Shown: piece by piece, positions 45,512 to 54,911 of the stretch
Numbering within the stretch: the stretch's first letter is position 1
How the letters are laid out: each line of letters opens with the position of its first letter
NCBI RefSeq assembly: GCF_003143855.1
Contig: NZ_QFRK01000031.1
Coordinates: 16,065 to 80,064, forward strand
DNA length: 64,000 nucleotides
Direction: 5' to 3'
Source of the DNA: Streptomyces sp. NWU339
GTDB lineage: Bacteria > Actinomycetota > Actinomycetes > Streptomycetales > Streptomycetaceae
Notes under the pieces: generated by a model
Databases searched by the model: none
The model's input: only the letters and a program-made list of their open reading frames with translations
Told to the model about the DNA's origin: nothing
Position numbers and translations under genes: made by a program

Positions 45512-46591
45512 GTGCAGGACTCCTCTCCGTCTCCGTTGCTGCCCGAATCCGTCCGGCGTCTCGCCGCCTGGTGTGCCGTCGCCCTGCTCGTCTCCGGGGT
45601 CGGCTACGTCGGGATCCTGCTGTGCGTGCAATTCCGGGCGGCCGTGATCCCCGTACTGCTGGCCCTCCTCGGTACGGCGCTGTTGCTGCCCCTGCACCGG
45701 CGGCTGGTGCGGGCCGGGGTGCAGCGGTCCCTGTCGGCGGGGCTCACCTGTGTCGCGGTCGTCGCCGTGGTCGGCGGCGCGGTGTACATCGTCGTGTCCG
45801 CGCTGATCGACTCCGGGGACCAGATCATCGCCTCGCTCAGGATCGCGGCGCGGGATCTCACCCGGCACTTCGGGGCGGCCGGCACCTCGCTGGACGACAT
45901 CGCGTCGAACGCGCGCGAACTGCTGTCCAGGTTCGGCGGTACGGCCGCGTCGGGCGTCATCAGCGGGGTCAGCGTGGTGGGCCAGGCGTTCGCCATGGCG
46001 GTGCTCGCGCTGCTGCTGGTGTTCTTCTTCCTGCGTGATTCCGACCGCGCCGCCGACACACTGCGCGCGCTGGTGCCGCGTGGCTCCGGGGACACGGTGA
46101 CGGCCGTGGCCCGCCGGGCCTTCCAGGCGGTCGAGGGGTTCATGCGCGGGACCACCTTCATCGCGCTCATCGACGCGCTCTGCATCACCGTCGGGCTGCT
46201 CGTCCTCAAGGTGCCGGGCGCCGTCGGACTGGGCGCGCTGGTCTTCGTCGGGGCGTACATCCCCTACCTGGGGGCGTTCATCTCCGGGGCGGTGGCCGTG
46301 CTGGTGGCGCTGGCCGACCGGGGGTTCGTCATCGCGCTGTGGGTGCTCGGCGTGGTGCTCGCGGTGCAGTTGCTGGAGGGGCATGTGCTCCAGCCGATGA
46401 TCCAGAGCCGCACCGTGCAGATGCATCCGGCGGTCGTGCTGCTCGCCATCACCGCGGGCGCCTCGGTCGCCGGGATCGTCGGCATGCTGATGGCGGTGCC
46501 GCTGACGGCGGCGGCCGTCGGCGTCCTGAGCGAACTGCGCCGACGCCACACCGCACCGGGGGAACAGGCTCCGCCGCCGGCATCACCGTGA
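45512..46591 (+). CDS. AI-2E (PerM/TqsA) family transporter
   Basis: 359 aa. GTG 45512 has GGGGGT upstream. About seven to eight membrane helices, with a soluble loop after helix 3 (about residues 95-150). The family core ends in YIPYLGAFISGAVAVLVAL, then EGHVLQPMIQSRTVQMHPAVVLLAI. Members export AI-2-like signals or act as Na+/H+ antiporters; the substrate here is unknown. Its 3' end overlaps the convergent phosphatase gene by 9 bp. Confidence 0.88.
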   Translation: MQDSSPSPLLPESVRRLAAWCAVALLVSGVGYVGILLCVQFRAAVIPVLLALLGTALLLPLHRRLVRAGVQRSLSAGLTCVAVVAVVGGAVYIVVSALIDSGDQIIASLRIAARDLTRHFGAAGTSLDDIASNARELLSRFGGTAASGVISGVSVVGQAFAMAVLALLLVFFFLRDSDRAADTLRALVPRGSGDTVTAVARRAFQAVEGFMRGTTFIALIDALCITVGLLVLKVPGAVGLGALVFVGAYIPYLGAFISGAVAVLVALADRGFVIALWVLGVVLAVQLLEGHVLQPMIQSRTVQMHPAVVLLAITAGASVAGIVGMLMAVPLTAAAVGVLSELRRRHTAPGEQAPPPASP

Positions 46592-48742
46592 GGGGCCGGT
46601 CCCCGTCCGAGCGGCGGCGCCCGGCTCGTCCGGTTCGTGCAGCTCCTGCAGCTCGAACCAGATGCTCTTCCCCTTGCCCCGGGGGTCGACGCCCCAGGTG
46701 TGGGCCAGGAGTTCGATCAGGAGGAGGCCGCGGCCGGACGACGCCAGCTCGCCTGGTGTGCGCCGGTGCGGGAGGTCGTCGCCCGCGTCGGTGACCTCGA
46801 TCCGCATCCGGCGTCCCTCCCGCCCGCCGATGACCTCGGCGACGAGCAGTGCGTCGGTGTCGGTGTGCACGAGGACGTTGGTGAGCATCTCCGACAGCAG
46901 CAATACCGCCGAGTCGACCTGGTCCGGTGAGCACCAGTCGTGCAGCAGTTCGCGCAGGTGCTGCCGGGCCTCCGAGACCCGTTCCGGCTCGGTCTGCTCC
47001 ACCGTCAGCATGGTGCGGCGCACCGACGGCCCCGTCAGGCCCTGTCCGGTGCCGTGGCCGCGGTCGTGGCCCTGTCGGGAGAGCAGCAGCAGGGCGATGT
47101 CGTCCTCGCGGCGGTCGATCAGGGGTCCGGGGGTGTGGTGCGAGCAGGGGCCGTGGACGGCCTGCACCAGGGCGTCGGCCAGCTCCTCCAGTCCGCCCCG
47201 GTGGTGTTCGAGGATGCCGCGCAGCCGCTGCCAGCCGGTGTCCAGGTCGTGGCCGCCGGTCTCGATCAGACCGTCCGTGCAGACCAGCATGGTCTCGCCG
47301 GGTTCCAGGACTATGCGGGTGGTGGGGTAGTCGGCGTCCGGGTCGATGCCCAGCGGGAGCCCGCCGGCCGTCGGCCGGGTCAGCACGGTCGCGTCGGGCA
47401 TGCGGACCGCCGGGTCGGGGTGTCCCGCGCGGGCGACCTCCAGTACCCCGTTGACGGGGTCGACCTCGACGTACAGGCAGGTCGCGAAGCGCAGCTCGTA
47501 GGGGTCGGCCTCGCCGATCCCGTACAGGAAGCGGGAGGCGCGGGAGAGCACGGCGTCGGGCCGGTGCCCCTCGGAGGCGTACGCCCGCAGGGCTATGCGC
47601 AGCTGGCCCATGATCCCGGCCGCCTGGACGTCATGGCCCTGCACATCCCCGATGACCAGGGCGAACCGTCCGCTCGGCAGCGGGATGACGTCGTACCAGT
47701 CGCCGCCGACCTGGAGGCCGCCGCCGGTGGGGACGTACCGGGCGGCGACGCTCATTCCCGGGATGCGCTGCGGGCCGAGCTTCGGCAGCATCGAGCGCTG
47801 CAGACCCTCGGTGAGGGCCCGCTCGCTCTCGGCGGTCCCCGCGCGGGACAGCGCCTGGGCCAGCATCCGCGCCACGGTGGTCAGCACCGACCGCTCGTCG
47901 GGGGTGAAGGCGACCGGGTGGGCGAAGGCCGCCAGCCAGGCGCCCGTCGTGCGGCCGGACACGACCAGCGGCAGGTACGCCCAGGACTGACGGCCGAAGC
48001 GCTCGGCGAGCGGCCAGGTGAGGGGGTAGCGGGCTTTGTACTGCTCCGGGCTGGAGAGATAGACGGCGCGGCCCGTCCGTATCACCTCGGCTGCCGGGTA
48101 GGCGGTGTCCAGCGGCATGTGGAACGAGCCCTCGGCGCCGGGTTCGTGCCCGTGGTGGCCGATGACGGTGAGCTGATCGCCCGCGACGCCGAACAACGCG
48201 AGCCCGTCCGGCGAGAAGCCCGGCATCGACAGGTTGGCCGCGACCCGCAGTACCTCCTGCGTCGAGTGCGCCTCGGCCAGCGCCCGGCCGGCGTCCAGCA
48301 GGAACGCCTCCCGTGACCGGCGCCAGTCGCCGATGACCGCCCTGCGCCCCGCGGGGGTGCCCGGCGTCGGCTCGGTGACCTCCTGAAGGGTGCCGGTCAG
48401 TACGTACGCCTTGCGCAGGGGGTCGAAGGCCGGCCTGGAGCGGCTGCGCACCACCCGCACGACCTGCCCCTGGTCGTCCATGACCCGAATGCGGACCTCG
48501 GCGAGCGTGCCCTCGGCGACGGCGAGCCGGACCACCCCGGTGATCTCGTTCCAGTCGACCGGGTGCAGCCGGGACCGGACCTGGGGCTCCGTGAGGGTGG
48601 TCTCCTCGGCGGGCAGCCCCAGCAGCCGTGCCGCCACCTCGTCGACCACGACCAGCCCGGTTGCCGTGTCCCAGTGCCACCTGCCGGTGTCGAGAAGGGC
48701 GAGGACATCCGCCATGGGCGGCAAGGGCTCGCCAGTTCGCAT
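46583..48742 (-). CDS. PAS-GAF-PP2C phosphatase with C-terminal HATPase domain
   Basis: 719 aa from ATG 48742. Order: PAS domain (about 10-120), GAF domain (about 150-300), SpoIIE-type PP2C phosphatase (about 330-545; GGDWYDVIPL, VIGDVQGHD, CTDGLIE), then an RsbW-like HATPase (about 590-705; LLSEMLTNVLVHTD, SSGRGLLLIELLA). This is a whole partner-switching system in one chain. It can dephosphorylate an anti-anti-sigma factor and possibly phosphorylate it through the kinase-like domain. Such proteins are numerous in Streptomyces stress and development control. No sigma or antagonist gene is adjacent. Confidence 0.9.
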   Translation of the reverse strand: MRTGEPLPPMADVLALLDTGRWHWDTATGLVVVDEVAARLLGLPAEETTLTEPQVRSRLHPVDWNEITGVVRLAVAEGTLAEVRIRVMDDQGQVVRVVRSRSRPAFDPLRKAYVLTGTLQEVTEPTPGTPAGRRAVIGDWRRSREAFLLDAGRALAEAHSTQEVLRVAANLSMPGFSPDGLALFGVAGDQLTVIGHHGHEPGAEGSFHMPLDTAYPAAEVIRTGRAVYLSSPEQYKARYPLTWPLAERFGRQSWAYLPLVVSGRTTGAWLAAFAHPVAFTPDERSVLTTVARMLAQALSRAGTAESERALTEGLQRSMLPKLGPQRIPGMSVAARYVPTGGGLQVGGDWYDVIPLPSGRFALVIGDVQGHDVQAAGIMGQLRIALRAYASEGHRPDAVLSRASRFLYGIGEADPYELRFATCLYVEVDPVNGVLEVARAGHPDPAVRMPDATVLTRPTAGGLPLGIDPDADYPTTRIVLEPGETMLVCTDGLIETGGHDLDTGWQRLRGILEHHRGGLEELADALVQAVHGPCSHHTPGPLIDRREDDIALLLLSRQGHDRGHGTGQGLTGPSVRRTMLTVEQTEPERVSEARQHLRELLHDWCSPDQVDSAVLLLSEMLTNVLVHTDTDALLVAEVIGGREGRRMRIEVTDAGDDLPHRRTPGELASSGRGLLLIELLAHTWGVDPRGKGKSIWFELQELHEPDEPGAAARTGTGPSR

Positions 48743-48849
48743 TGCCCCACTTTATGAAGATTCGATGGGAAAACGCCACCGGCGCTGTCCTCATGGCCGG
48801 CGGATCGTCCGGGGCAAGTGATCTTGGGGTGGCCGGTAGGCTTGGGGGA

Positions 48850-48863
48850 GTTTCACGTGAAAC
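48850..48863. promoter_or_regulatory. parS: parS site (ParB binding)
   Basis: GTTTCACGTGAAAC is a perfect 14-bp palindrome identical to the core parS of Streptomyces and Bacillus. Streptomyces chromosomes carry many parS copies clustered around oriC, where ParB nucleates segregation complexes before sporulation. It lies 50 bp upstream of aspS, close behind a TAGGCT -10-like hexamer (48837-48842), probably in the aspS leader. Confidence 0.92.
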
Positions 48864-48912
48864 AAAGACCCCGACACCAAGACCCCGATCCGCGAAGGCT
48901 GGATGAACGACG

Positions 48913-50676
48913 ATGCATCGGTACAGGTCCCACACCTGCGGCGAGCTCCGCGCCACTGACGTCGGTACCGACGTCCGGTTGAGCGGCTGGCTGCACAATC
49001 GGCGCGACCTGGGCGGCATCCTGTTCATCGATCTGCGCGATCACTACGGCATCACGCAGCTCGTGGCCCGCCCGGGCACGCCCTCCTACGAGACCCTCGA
49101 CCGGCTCTCCAAGGAAACCGTCGTCCGGATCGACGGCAAGGTCGTCTCCCGTGGTACGGAGAACGTCAACGCCGAGCTGCCGACCGGTGAGATCGAGGTC
49201 GAGGTCGGCGAGGTCGAGGTGCTGGGCGCGGCGGCCCCCCTCCCCTTCACGATCAACACCGAGGACGGGGTCAACGAGGAGCGGCGCCTGGAGTACCGCT
49301 TCCTGGACCTGCGCCGCGAGCGCATGCACCGCAACATCCTGCTGCGCACGTCGGTGATCTCGGCCATCCGCCACAAGATGACGGCACTGGGCTTCAACGA
49401 GATGGCGACGCCGATCCTCAGCGCCACCTCCCCCGAGGGCGCCCGTGACTTCGTCGTCCCGTCGCGTCTCAACCCGGGCAAGTTCTACGCGCTGCCGCAG
49501 GCCCCGCAGCAGTTCAAGCAGCTGCTGATGATCTCCGGCTTCGACCGCTACTTCCAGATCGCGCCCTGCTTCCGCGACGAGGACGCCCGCGCGGACCGCT
49601 CGCCGGGCGAGTTCTACCAGCTCGACGTGGAGATGTCGTTCGTCGAGCAGGAGGACGTCTTCCAGCCCATCGAGAAGCTCATGACCGAGCTCTTCGAGGA
49701 GTTCGGCAACGGACGGCACGTGACCTCGCCGTTCCCGCGGATCCCGTTCCGCGAGGCGATGCTGAAGTACGGCTCCGACAAGCCGGACCTGCGCGCCCAG
49801 CTGGAGCTCGTCGACATCACCGACGTCTTCGAGGGATCGGAGTTCAAGGCGTTCGCCGGCAAGCACGTCCGCGCGCTGCCGGTGCCGGACGTCTCCGCTC
49901 AGCCGCGCAAGTTCTTCGACCAGCTCGGCGACTACGCCGTCGCGCAGGGCGCGAAGGGCCTGGCATGGGTGCGGGTGACCGAGGACGGTTCGCTGACCGG
50001 CCCGATCGCGAAGTTCCTGACCGAGGCGAACGTCGCGGAGCTGACCAAGCGGCTGGCTCTGGCCCCCGGCCACGCGGTGTTCTTCGGCGCGGGTGAGTTC
50101 GACGAGGTCTCCAAGATCATGGGAGCGGTCCGGGTGGAGGCCGCGAAGCGGGCCGGCCACTTCGAGGAGGGCGTCTTCCGCTTCTGCTGGATCGTCGACT
50201 TCCCGATGTACGAGAAGGACGAGGAGACAGGGAAGATCGACTTCTCCCACAACCCCTTCTCCATGCCGCAGGGCGGTCTGGAGGCCCTGGAGACCCAGGA
50301 CCCGCTGGACATCCTGGGCTGGCAGTACGACATCGTCTGCAACGGCGTCGAACTGTCCTCCGGCGCGATCCGGAACCACGAGCCGGAGATCATGCTCAAG
50401 GCCTTCGAGATCGCGGGCTACGACCGCGACACCGTCGAGGAGCAGTTCGCCGGCATGCTGCGTGCGTTCCGCTTCGGCGCCCCGCCGCACGGCGGCATCG
50501 CGCCCGGCGTCGACCGCATCGTGATGCTCCTCGCCGACGAGCCCAACATCCGCGAGACCATCGCCTTCCCGCTCAACGGCAACGCCCAGGACCTGATGAT
50601 GGGCGCGCCGACCGAGCTGGACGAGGCCCGCCTGAAGGAACTCCACCTGACGGTCCGCAAGCCGCAGCCGAAGTAG
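48913..50676 (+). CDS. aspS: Aspartyl-tRNA synthetase
   Basis: 587 aa, normal bacterial length. N-terminal OB-fold anticodon-binding domain (about 1-110; VRLSGWLHNRRDLGG). Class II catalytic core with motif 2 FRDEDARADRSPGEFYQLD (about residue 217) and motif 3 GIAPGVDRIVMLL (near 530). The bacterial GAD insertion lies between. Charges tRNA-Asp with aspartate; whether it also charges tRNA-Asn was not determined. The leader holds a parS site and a 19-bp hairpin follows the gene. Confidence 0.96.
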   Translation: MHRYRSHTCGELRATDVGTDVRLSGWLHNRRDLGGILFIDLRDHYGITQLVARPGTPSYETLDRLSKETVVRIDGKVVSRGTENVNAELPTGEIEVEVGEVEVLGAAAPLPFTINTEDGVNEERRLEYRFLDLRRERMHRNILLRTSVISAIRHKMTALGFNEMATPILSATSPEGARDFVVPSRLNPGKFYALPQAPQQFKQLLMISGFDRYFQIAPCFRDEDARADRSPGEFYQLDVEMSFVEQEDVFQPIEKLMTELFEEFGNGRHVTSPFPRIPFREAMLKYGSDKPDLRAQLELVDITDVFEGSEFKAFAGKHVRALPVPDVSAQPRKFFDQLGDYAVAQGAKGLAWVRVTEDGSLTGPIAKFLTEANVAELTKRLALAPGHAVFFGAGEFDEVSKIMGAVRVEAAKRAGHFEEGVFRFCWIVDFPMYEKDEETGKIDFSHNPFSMPQGGLEALETQDPLDILGWQYDIVCNGVELSSGAIRNHEPEIMLKAFEIAGYDRDTVEEQFAGMLRAFRFGAPPHGGIAPGVDRIVMLLADEPNIRETIAFPLNGNAQDLMMGAPTELDEARLKELHLTVRKPQPK

Positions 50677-50692
50677 GCCGCAGGCACAGCAT

Positions 50693-50733
50693 GAAAGCGG
50701 CTCGGAACCGGTGTCCGGTTCCGAGCCGCTTTC
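50693..50733. terminator. 19-bp perfect terminator after aspS
   Basis: Arms 50693-50711 and 50715-50733 pair perfectly with loop TGT. The ends are A-rich and T-rich, so it can serve both aspS and the convergent FG-GAP gene. Confidence 0.9.
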
Positions 50734-50746
50734 CGTTCGGACCCGG

Positions 50747-53700
50747 TCAGTACAGGGCCTTGTACCCGCTCCAGCCGGTGCCGATCTGGATCCGTGCGCC
50801 GATGCCGCCCTTTCCGTTGCCGTAGTTGCGGAACAGCTTGCCGGAGGTGTCCCGGGAGATCAGGTCGCCGATGCCGTCGCGGTTGAGGTCGCCCACGCCG
50901 ACGACGGCGTTGTAGGAGCCGCCCCACTTGGTGGCGATCCTGACGCGGGCCTTGAACGTGCCGGTACGTGTGCCGTTGTAGCGGTAGAGGTTGTTGGACT
51001 TGTCCTGGGCGAGCAGGTCGCCGATGCCGTCACCGGTGATGTCGCCGACGGCGACGATCTTCCTGTACGTCTTCCAGTTGCTCATGATCTTGACACGGGC
51101 GGAGAGCTTGCCCGCGCTGGTGCCCTTGTAGAGGTACATGTCCCCGGTGGACGCCTTGCGGACGATCAGGTCCGGGCGTCCGTCCCCGGTGATGTCACCG
51201 GTCGAGACCATGATGTCGTACTGGTTCCAGCCGCTCTTGCCGAGCGTGGTGTACGGCGTCGACGCCTTCAGCGCGGCCCCGCACTTCGGTTTGTACAGCC
51301 GCAGCGAGCCGTTGCTCGGCCGCACGACGAGATCGTTGCAGCGGTCGCCGCTCAGGTCACCGAAGGGCACGACCGTGGTCCCCTTCGGCCAGCCGGTACC
51401 GCCCACCTTGGACGAGAGGGTGCCCTTGCCCGTGCCCCGGTGGACGGTCAGGGAGCCCGTGGAGTTCATGGTGAGCAGGTCGCCGACGCCGTCCGAACCG
51501 CTGTAGTCGTGGCGTACGGGCGAGCCTCCGGTCAGCGTGCCGCTGCCGCTGCCGATGGTCACGGCCGTGGAGGTGCCGAGGCCGGTCGCCTTCAGGCTCC
51601 ACTTGAACGGGCCGTTGGGGAAGCGGACACCGCCCGCTGTCCTGCCGTCCCAGTTCGCCGTCACCCGCGCGGCGGCCGCGCCGCCGGTGAGGGTGCGGGT
51701 GGCCTTGCCGGTCTCGCCGCTCTCCACGGACGTGAACGTCAGCGACCAGGAGGTGACGGGGCGGGACAGCAGCCAGGTGCCGGTCCAGGGCTTCGAGGCG
51801 GTCAGGTTCGCCTGGGTGGCGGCGTCCGTCGTGAACGCGGTCGGGGCCGACGGGGAGAAGCCGGTCGTGGCGACATGGGTGCGCTCGTGGACGTCGAACC
51901 AGGCCACCAGGCCCGTGTACTCGTCCACGGTCCAGCGGTGGCGGCGGTCGGCGGCCAGGCCGGTGTCCGGCACCTCGGAGACCAGTACGCGGGTGGCGCC
52001 GGTGGCCGCGTCGGTCAGGACAAGGGTGCCGGCCGCGTGGTCGTGGCGGACCGTGAAGCCGTCGCCGAGCAGTACGTCACCCGGGGTGACGGCGCGGGAG
52101 GTGCCGGCCTTGGTGTCGTACACGCCCGCCGAGGAAGTGCCGCAGGACCAGTACAGCCAGCGGCCCGCCGCCTGCAGCTCGCTCGGGACGCAGCGCGCGC
52201 CCGGGACGGTGATCGTGGTGAGGGTCTTCTTCTCCGTCAGGCTGTAGGAGGTGACCCGGCCGGCGGTGGTGGCGCTCCACAGCACAGGGCCGTTGAGGGC
52301 GGCGGCCTGGACCGGGCGCTTCAGCAGTTGGCCGTAGCCGAACCGGCCGACGTACTGGGCCGGGGCGGAACCGCCGGAGTCGTAGACCGCGTAGTCGTCG
52401 GAGACGTCGACGATGCGGCCGCCCGTGGTGTTGAACCCCAGGGCGTTGTAGCCGATCGGGACCAGCCGGTCCGAGCCCGGCACGGGGCCGTCCTCGTAGA
52501 CGTCGGAGGCCCCTTCCAGGTAGACGTCCCGGGGCGAGGTGACCGTGTTGCCCCACAGGGCCGAGCACGTGGTGCCCGGGTGGGGGCACCTCGGGTTGAT
52601 CTTGGTGCTCTCGGTGGCGGGGGACGCGGTGAGGACCGTACCGCCGTTGGTCGTCAGGGTCCGTACGGAGGTGGCGTGGAGACCGTTGGCGTTGCCGGGG
52701 TCGACCTGTGCGACCCGCAGGCTGCCGCGGCTGAGGGCGATGCCCGTCTTGGCGTGCTCGACCGCGGGCACCTGGTACAGCTTCGTCAGCTTCGGCGTGC
52801 CGTCCGCAGCCGTGCTCACGCGCTGCACCCACCAGTCGGTGGCGCCCGTGCCGCCGCTGACGAGAGCGGTGTCGCCGGGTCCGCGTACCGCGAACCTGCC
52901 GGCCTTCTCCAGCAGGGTGCGGGACGAGCCGTCGGTGAGGGAGAGGGCCGTCAGACTGCTGGTGCCCGTCTGCGGAGGCAGCAGCAGCCAGTCACCGGTC
53001 AGGACCGGCTTGGCACTCTGGTAGGGACCCGGCAGCTCGACGAACTCCTCCTCGCCGCCCGGCTCGGTGCGCGGCTTGAAGTGCAGACCGCCGTCGCCGT
53101 ACCAGCCGATCCTGTCCTCGCTCAGGACGGCGGGGGCGGTGGCGGAGACGCCGCTGAACGCCTTGGTGACGGCGGCCGACTCGATGTCGATGTAGTACAG
53201 GCCGGTGCCCGACCTGACCAGCACCCCGGCCGCGTCGGCGGCCAGGACGTAACCGTCGTTGACCACCACGTCGGCCGGTGCGAAGGGGCGCTCGCGGCGC
53301 TCGCCGGCCACGGTGTCGACGAGGGTACGGCTGGTGACGACGGTGGTCCCGGCCAGCGCCCGGTAGGGGTACGCGGACGTCACGGTCGACGTCTTGCGGG
53401 TGGCCGGGTCCCACAGGGTGACGGTGGTGGCGGACGTGCTCGTCGGCAGGGCGACGAGGTCGCCGTCCGAGCCGTACCAGGCCTGTCGGCACGTCGAGCC
53501 GAGGTCCTCGCACGGCGCCGTCGGCGTGAAGACGCCGTCCGGGGTCCGCACGCCGACGGTGGTGCCGTCCGCGTAGCTCGTCCACAGCAGTCCGGGGACT
53601 CCCGACTGCCGGTGCAGGAAGCCGCTGGGACCGGCGGCGAACGGCCGTTCGCCGCGCGGCTGGGTCGAGGCCGGGCCGGTGAGCGTGATCCTGGTGGTGC

Positions 53701-53839
53701 CGGCCGCGCTCTGCGCGCCTGCGGCCCGAGCGGGGTCACTGCTTCCGGTGAGGACGGTGACGGATGCGGCCGCGACGGCGACCGCGAGCGTGGCGACGGT
53801 GGCGGCCAGACCGCCCCGTCCCAGGGCGTGTCTGCCCAC
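50747..53839 (-). CDS. Large secreted FG-GAP/VCBS-repeat protein
   Basis: 1030 aa. GTG 53839 has GGGGAGGG 8 bases upstream and opens a signal peptide (basic n-region, hydrophobic core, ARAAG cleavage region). The long middle part (about 50-650) is strand-rich and propeller-like, with repeated short W/G/D motifs. The C-terminal ~260 residues hold at least four FG-GAP units with Ca-binding-like loops: GDLSGDRCNDLVV, GDITGDGRPDLIV, GDITGDGIGDLLA and GDLNRDGIGDLIS. An extracellular adhesion or carbohydrate-binding role is likely, but no catalytic motif was recognised. Conserved Cys pairs suggest disulfides. Confidence 0.85.
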   Translation of the reverse strand: MGRHALGRGGLAATVATLAVAVAAASVTVLTGSSDPARAAGAQSAAGTTRITLTGPASTQPRGERPFAAGPSGFLHRQSGVPGLLWTSYADGTTVGVRTPDGVFTPTAPCEDLGSTCRQAWYGSDGDLVALPTSTSATTVTLWDPATRKTSTVTSAYPYRALAGTTVVTSRTLVDTVAGERRERPFAPADVVVNDGYVLAADAAGVLVRSGTGLYYIDIESAAVTKAFSGVSATAPAVLSEDRIGWYGDGGLHFKPRTEPGGEEEFVELPGPYQSAKPVLTGDWLLLPPQTGTSSLTALSLTDGSSRTLLEKAGRFAVRGPGDTALVSGGTGATDWWVQRVSTAADGTPKLTKLYQVPAVEHAKTGIALSRGSLRVAQVDPGNANGLHATSVRTLTTNGGTVLTASPATESTKINPRCPHPGTTCSALWGNTVTSPRDVYLEGASDVYEDGPVPGSDRLVPIGYNALGFNTTGGRIVDVSDDYAVYDSGGSAPAQYVGRFGYGQLLKRPVQAAALNGPVLWSATTAGRVTSYSLTEKKTLTTITVPGARCVPSELQAAGRWLYWSCGTSSAGVYDTKAGTSRAVTPGDVLLGDGFTVRHDHAAGTLVLTDAATGATRVLVSEVPDTGLAADRRHRWTVDEYTGLVAWFDVHERTHVATTGFSPSAPTAFTTDAATQANLTASKPWTGTWLLSRPVTSWSLTFTSVESGETGKATRTLTGGAAAARVTANWDGRTAGGVRFPNGPFKWSLKATGLGTSTAVTIGSGSGTLTGGSPVRHDYSGSDGVGDLLTMNSTGSLTVHRGTGKGTLSSKVGGTGWPKGTTVVPFGDLSGDRCNDLVVRPSNGSLRLYKPKCGAALKASTPYTTLGKSGWNQYDIMVSTGDITGDGRPDLIVRKASTGDMYLYKGTSAGKLSARVKIMSNWKTYRKIVAVGDITGDGIGDLLAQDKSNNLYRYNGTRTGTFKARVRIATKWGGSYNAVVGVGDLNRDGIGDLISRDTSGKLFRNYGNGKGGIGARIQIGTGWSGYKALY

Positions 53840-54151
53840 GTGAGGTTCCCTCCCCGCGAGGGTCCCCTGCCCTCGCACAAGTGAGCGGACTCTACCAGGG
53901 GGTTTTCAGCTCTTTTCATGCTCCCGGATCTTGAACAAGCCACGGGGAGGGAGCGCGAAGTGAGGGCGAGGGCGTCGAAGACGGGTGTGTACTGCTCGGC
54001 GGAGGTCTTCACCAGTCCCCTGAGAGCGCTCCGCCTCGCCGCATGGCGACGGGGCGAGGCAATCGGGCCCGAATCAACCAACAGCATCCGACATCGGTCC
54101 CGGGCCCTCGTCGTCGTTCACGACGGATGTGAGCGGCCTGACGCCACGTCT
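53840..54151. other. Gene-free stretch upstream of the FG-GAP gene
   Basis: About 310 bp holding the FG-GAP promoter and the downstream side of the truncated gene at 54152. No supportable gene was seen. Confidence 0.5.
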
Positions 54152-54550
54152 TCAGGGCTGTTCGGAGACGTCCGCCGGCAGGGCCGGGCCCTCCTTGAGG
54201 ACGTCCTCGGCCGTGGTGGCCGTCAAGGAGCGATCGAACCAGGCGGTGAGCGTGTCGAGGTCGGTGCAGGTGGTGATGCGCTCGTGGACGCTGTCGGAGA
54301 CCGTGAGCCCGCGTACCTTCAGCACACGCAGGATGTCCTCGACTTTTCCTTCGGCCTTGCCCTCCAGGTACTTCTCCTCGACCAGGGTCCCGCTTCCCGG
54401 GAAGTGGGTGCCGATGCTCATCAGATCTCTCCATTTCTTGGAAGGAGTGTTCTCCAGGCCGATTGCCACCAGCTCGAAGCAGTACGACACGGTGTGCGGA
54501 GCGAGGGACGCGAATCCATGGGCCACCGTGTCCAGTGCGGGGGCATTCAC
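54152..54550 (-). pseudogene. Truncated C-terminal fragment of an Rpn-like Streptomyces family
   Basis: The frame from a GTG at 54550 (no RBS) encodes 132 aa. FELVAIGLE, EEKYLEGKAEGKVEDIL and VLKVRGLTVSDSVHERI align with the end of the protein at 58673. In that family, as I recall it, a PD-(D/E)XK-like nuclease domain of about 180 residues comes first, and it is absent here. The frame runs open into the repeat copy upstream, so the N-terminal part was probably lost by deletion. An ATG at codon 46 could still give a short peptide. Confidence 0.5.
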
Positions 54551-54588
54551 CCTTTCGGGAGCTGGAGAAACGTTCCAGGGGAGCGGGG

Positions 54589-54829
54589 CGTCGCCCCGCT
54601 CTCCGGGGGCTCGGGTCAGCGGGCCACGAACTGGGTGAGGATGGCCTGGACCTCGTAGATGTCGACGCCCTTGGTGAAGGTCTTCTCCACCGGGGCCGGG
54701 GTGCCCGAGATCCAGATCTTCAGCTCGGCGTCGAGGTCGAAGTGGCCGGCGGTCTCGACGGCGAAGTGGGTGATGCTGCGGTACGGGATCGAGTGGTACT
54801 CGGTCTTCTTGCCGGTGATGCCCTGCTTG
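54589..54829. repeat. 241-bp direct repeat, copy 1
   Basis: By eye this is identical, base for base, to 60350-60590, 5761 bp away and in the same orientation. It covers the 3' two-thirds of a PH-domain gene plus 27 bp past its stop. Similarity continues with mismatches to about 54911. Such repeats can recombine and delete or loop out the segment between. Confidence 0.92.
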
Positions 54830-54911
54830 ACGATCAGGATGAGGCGTCGGTCGGTGAAGAGGATGGTGTCGCGGATCAAGGGGAAGGCCACGTGACCTGT
54901 TCGCCGTGGCC
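54616..54911 (-). pseudogene. PH-domain gene copy, truncated and frameshifted
   Basis: Same product as the gene at 60377 from IRDTILFTDRRL to the final QFVAR. The N-terminal ~22 residues are replaced by unrelated DISARM-like sequence. One base is missing where the intact copy reads GTGCAC (here GTCAC), so the GHGEQV start segment is in another frame from the rest. It is a broken copy whose 3' part has stayed identical to the intact gene, suggesting recent duplication or gene conversion. Confidence 0.75.

Noticed and set aside
48743..48912. T-box or other tRNA-sensing leader for aspS
   Set aside because: No specifier-type structure or T-box sequence was found; the notable element is parS.
50711..53884. 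Open frame of over 1000 codons opposite the FG-GAP gene
   Set aside because: It mirrors the real gene; Arg/Gly/Ala/Val-rich composition, no RBS or domains. A GC-rich antisense shadow.
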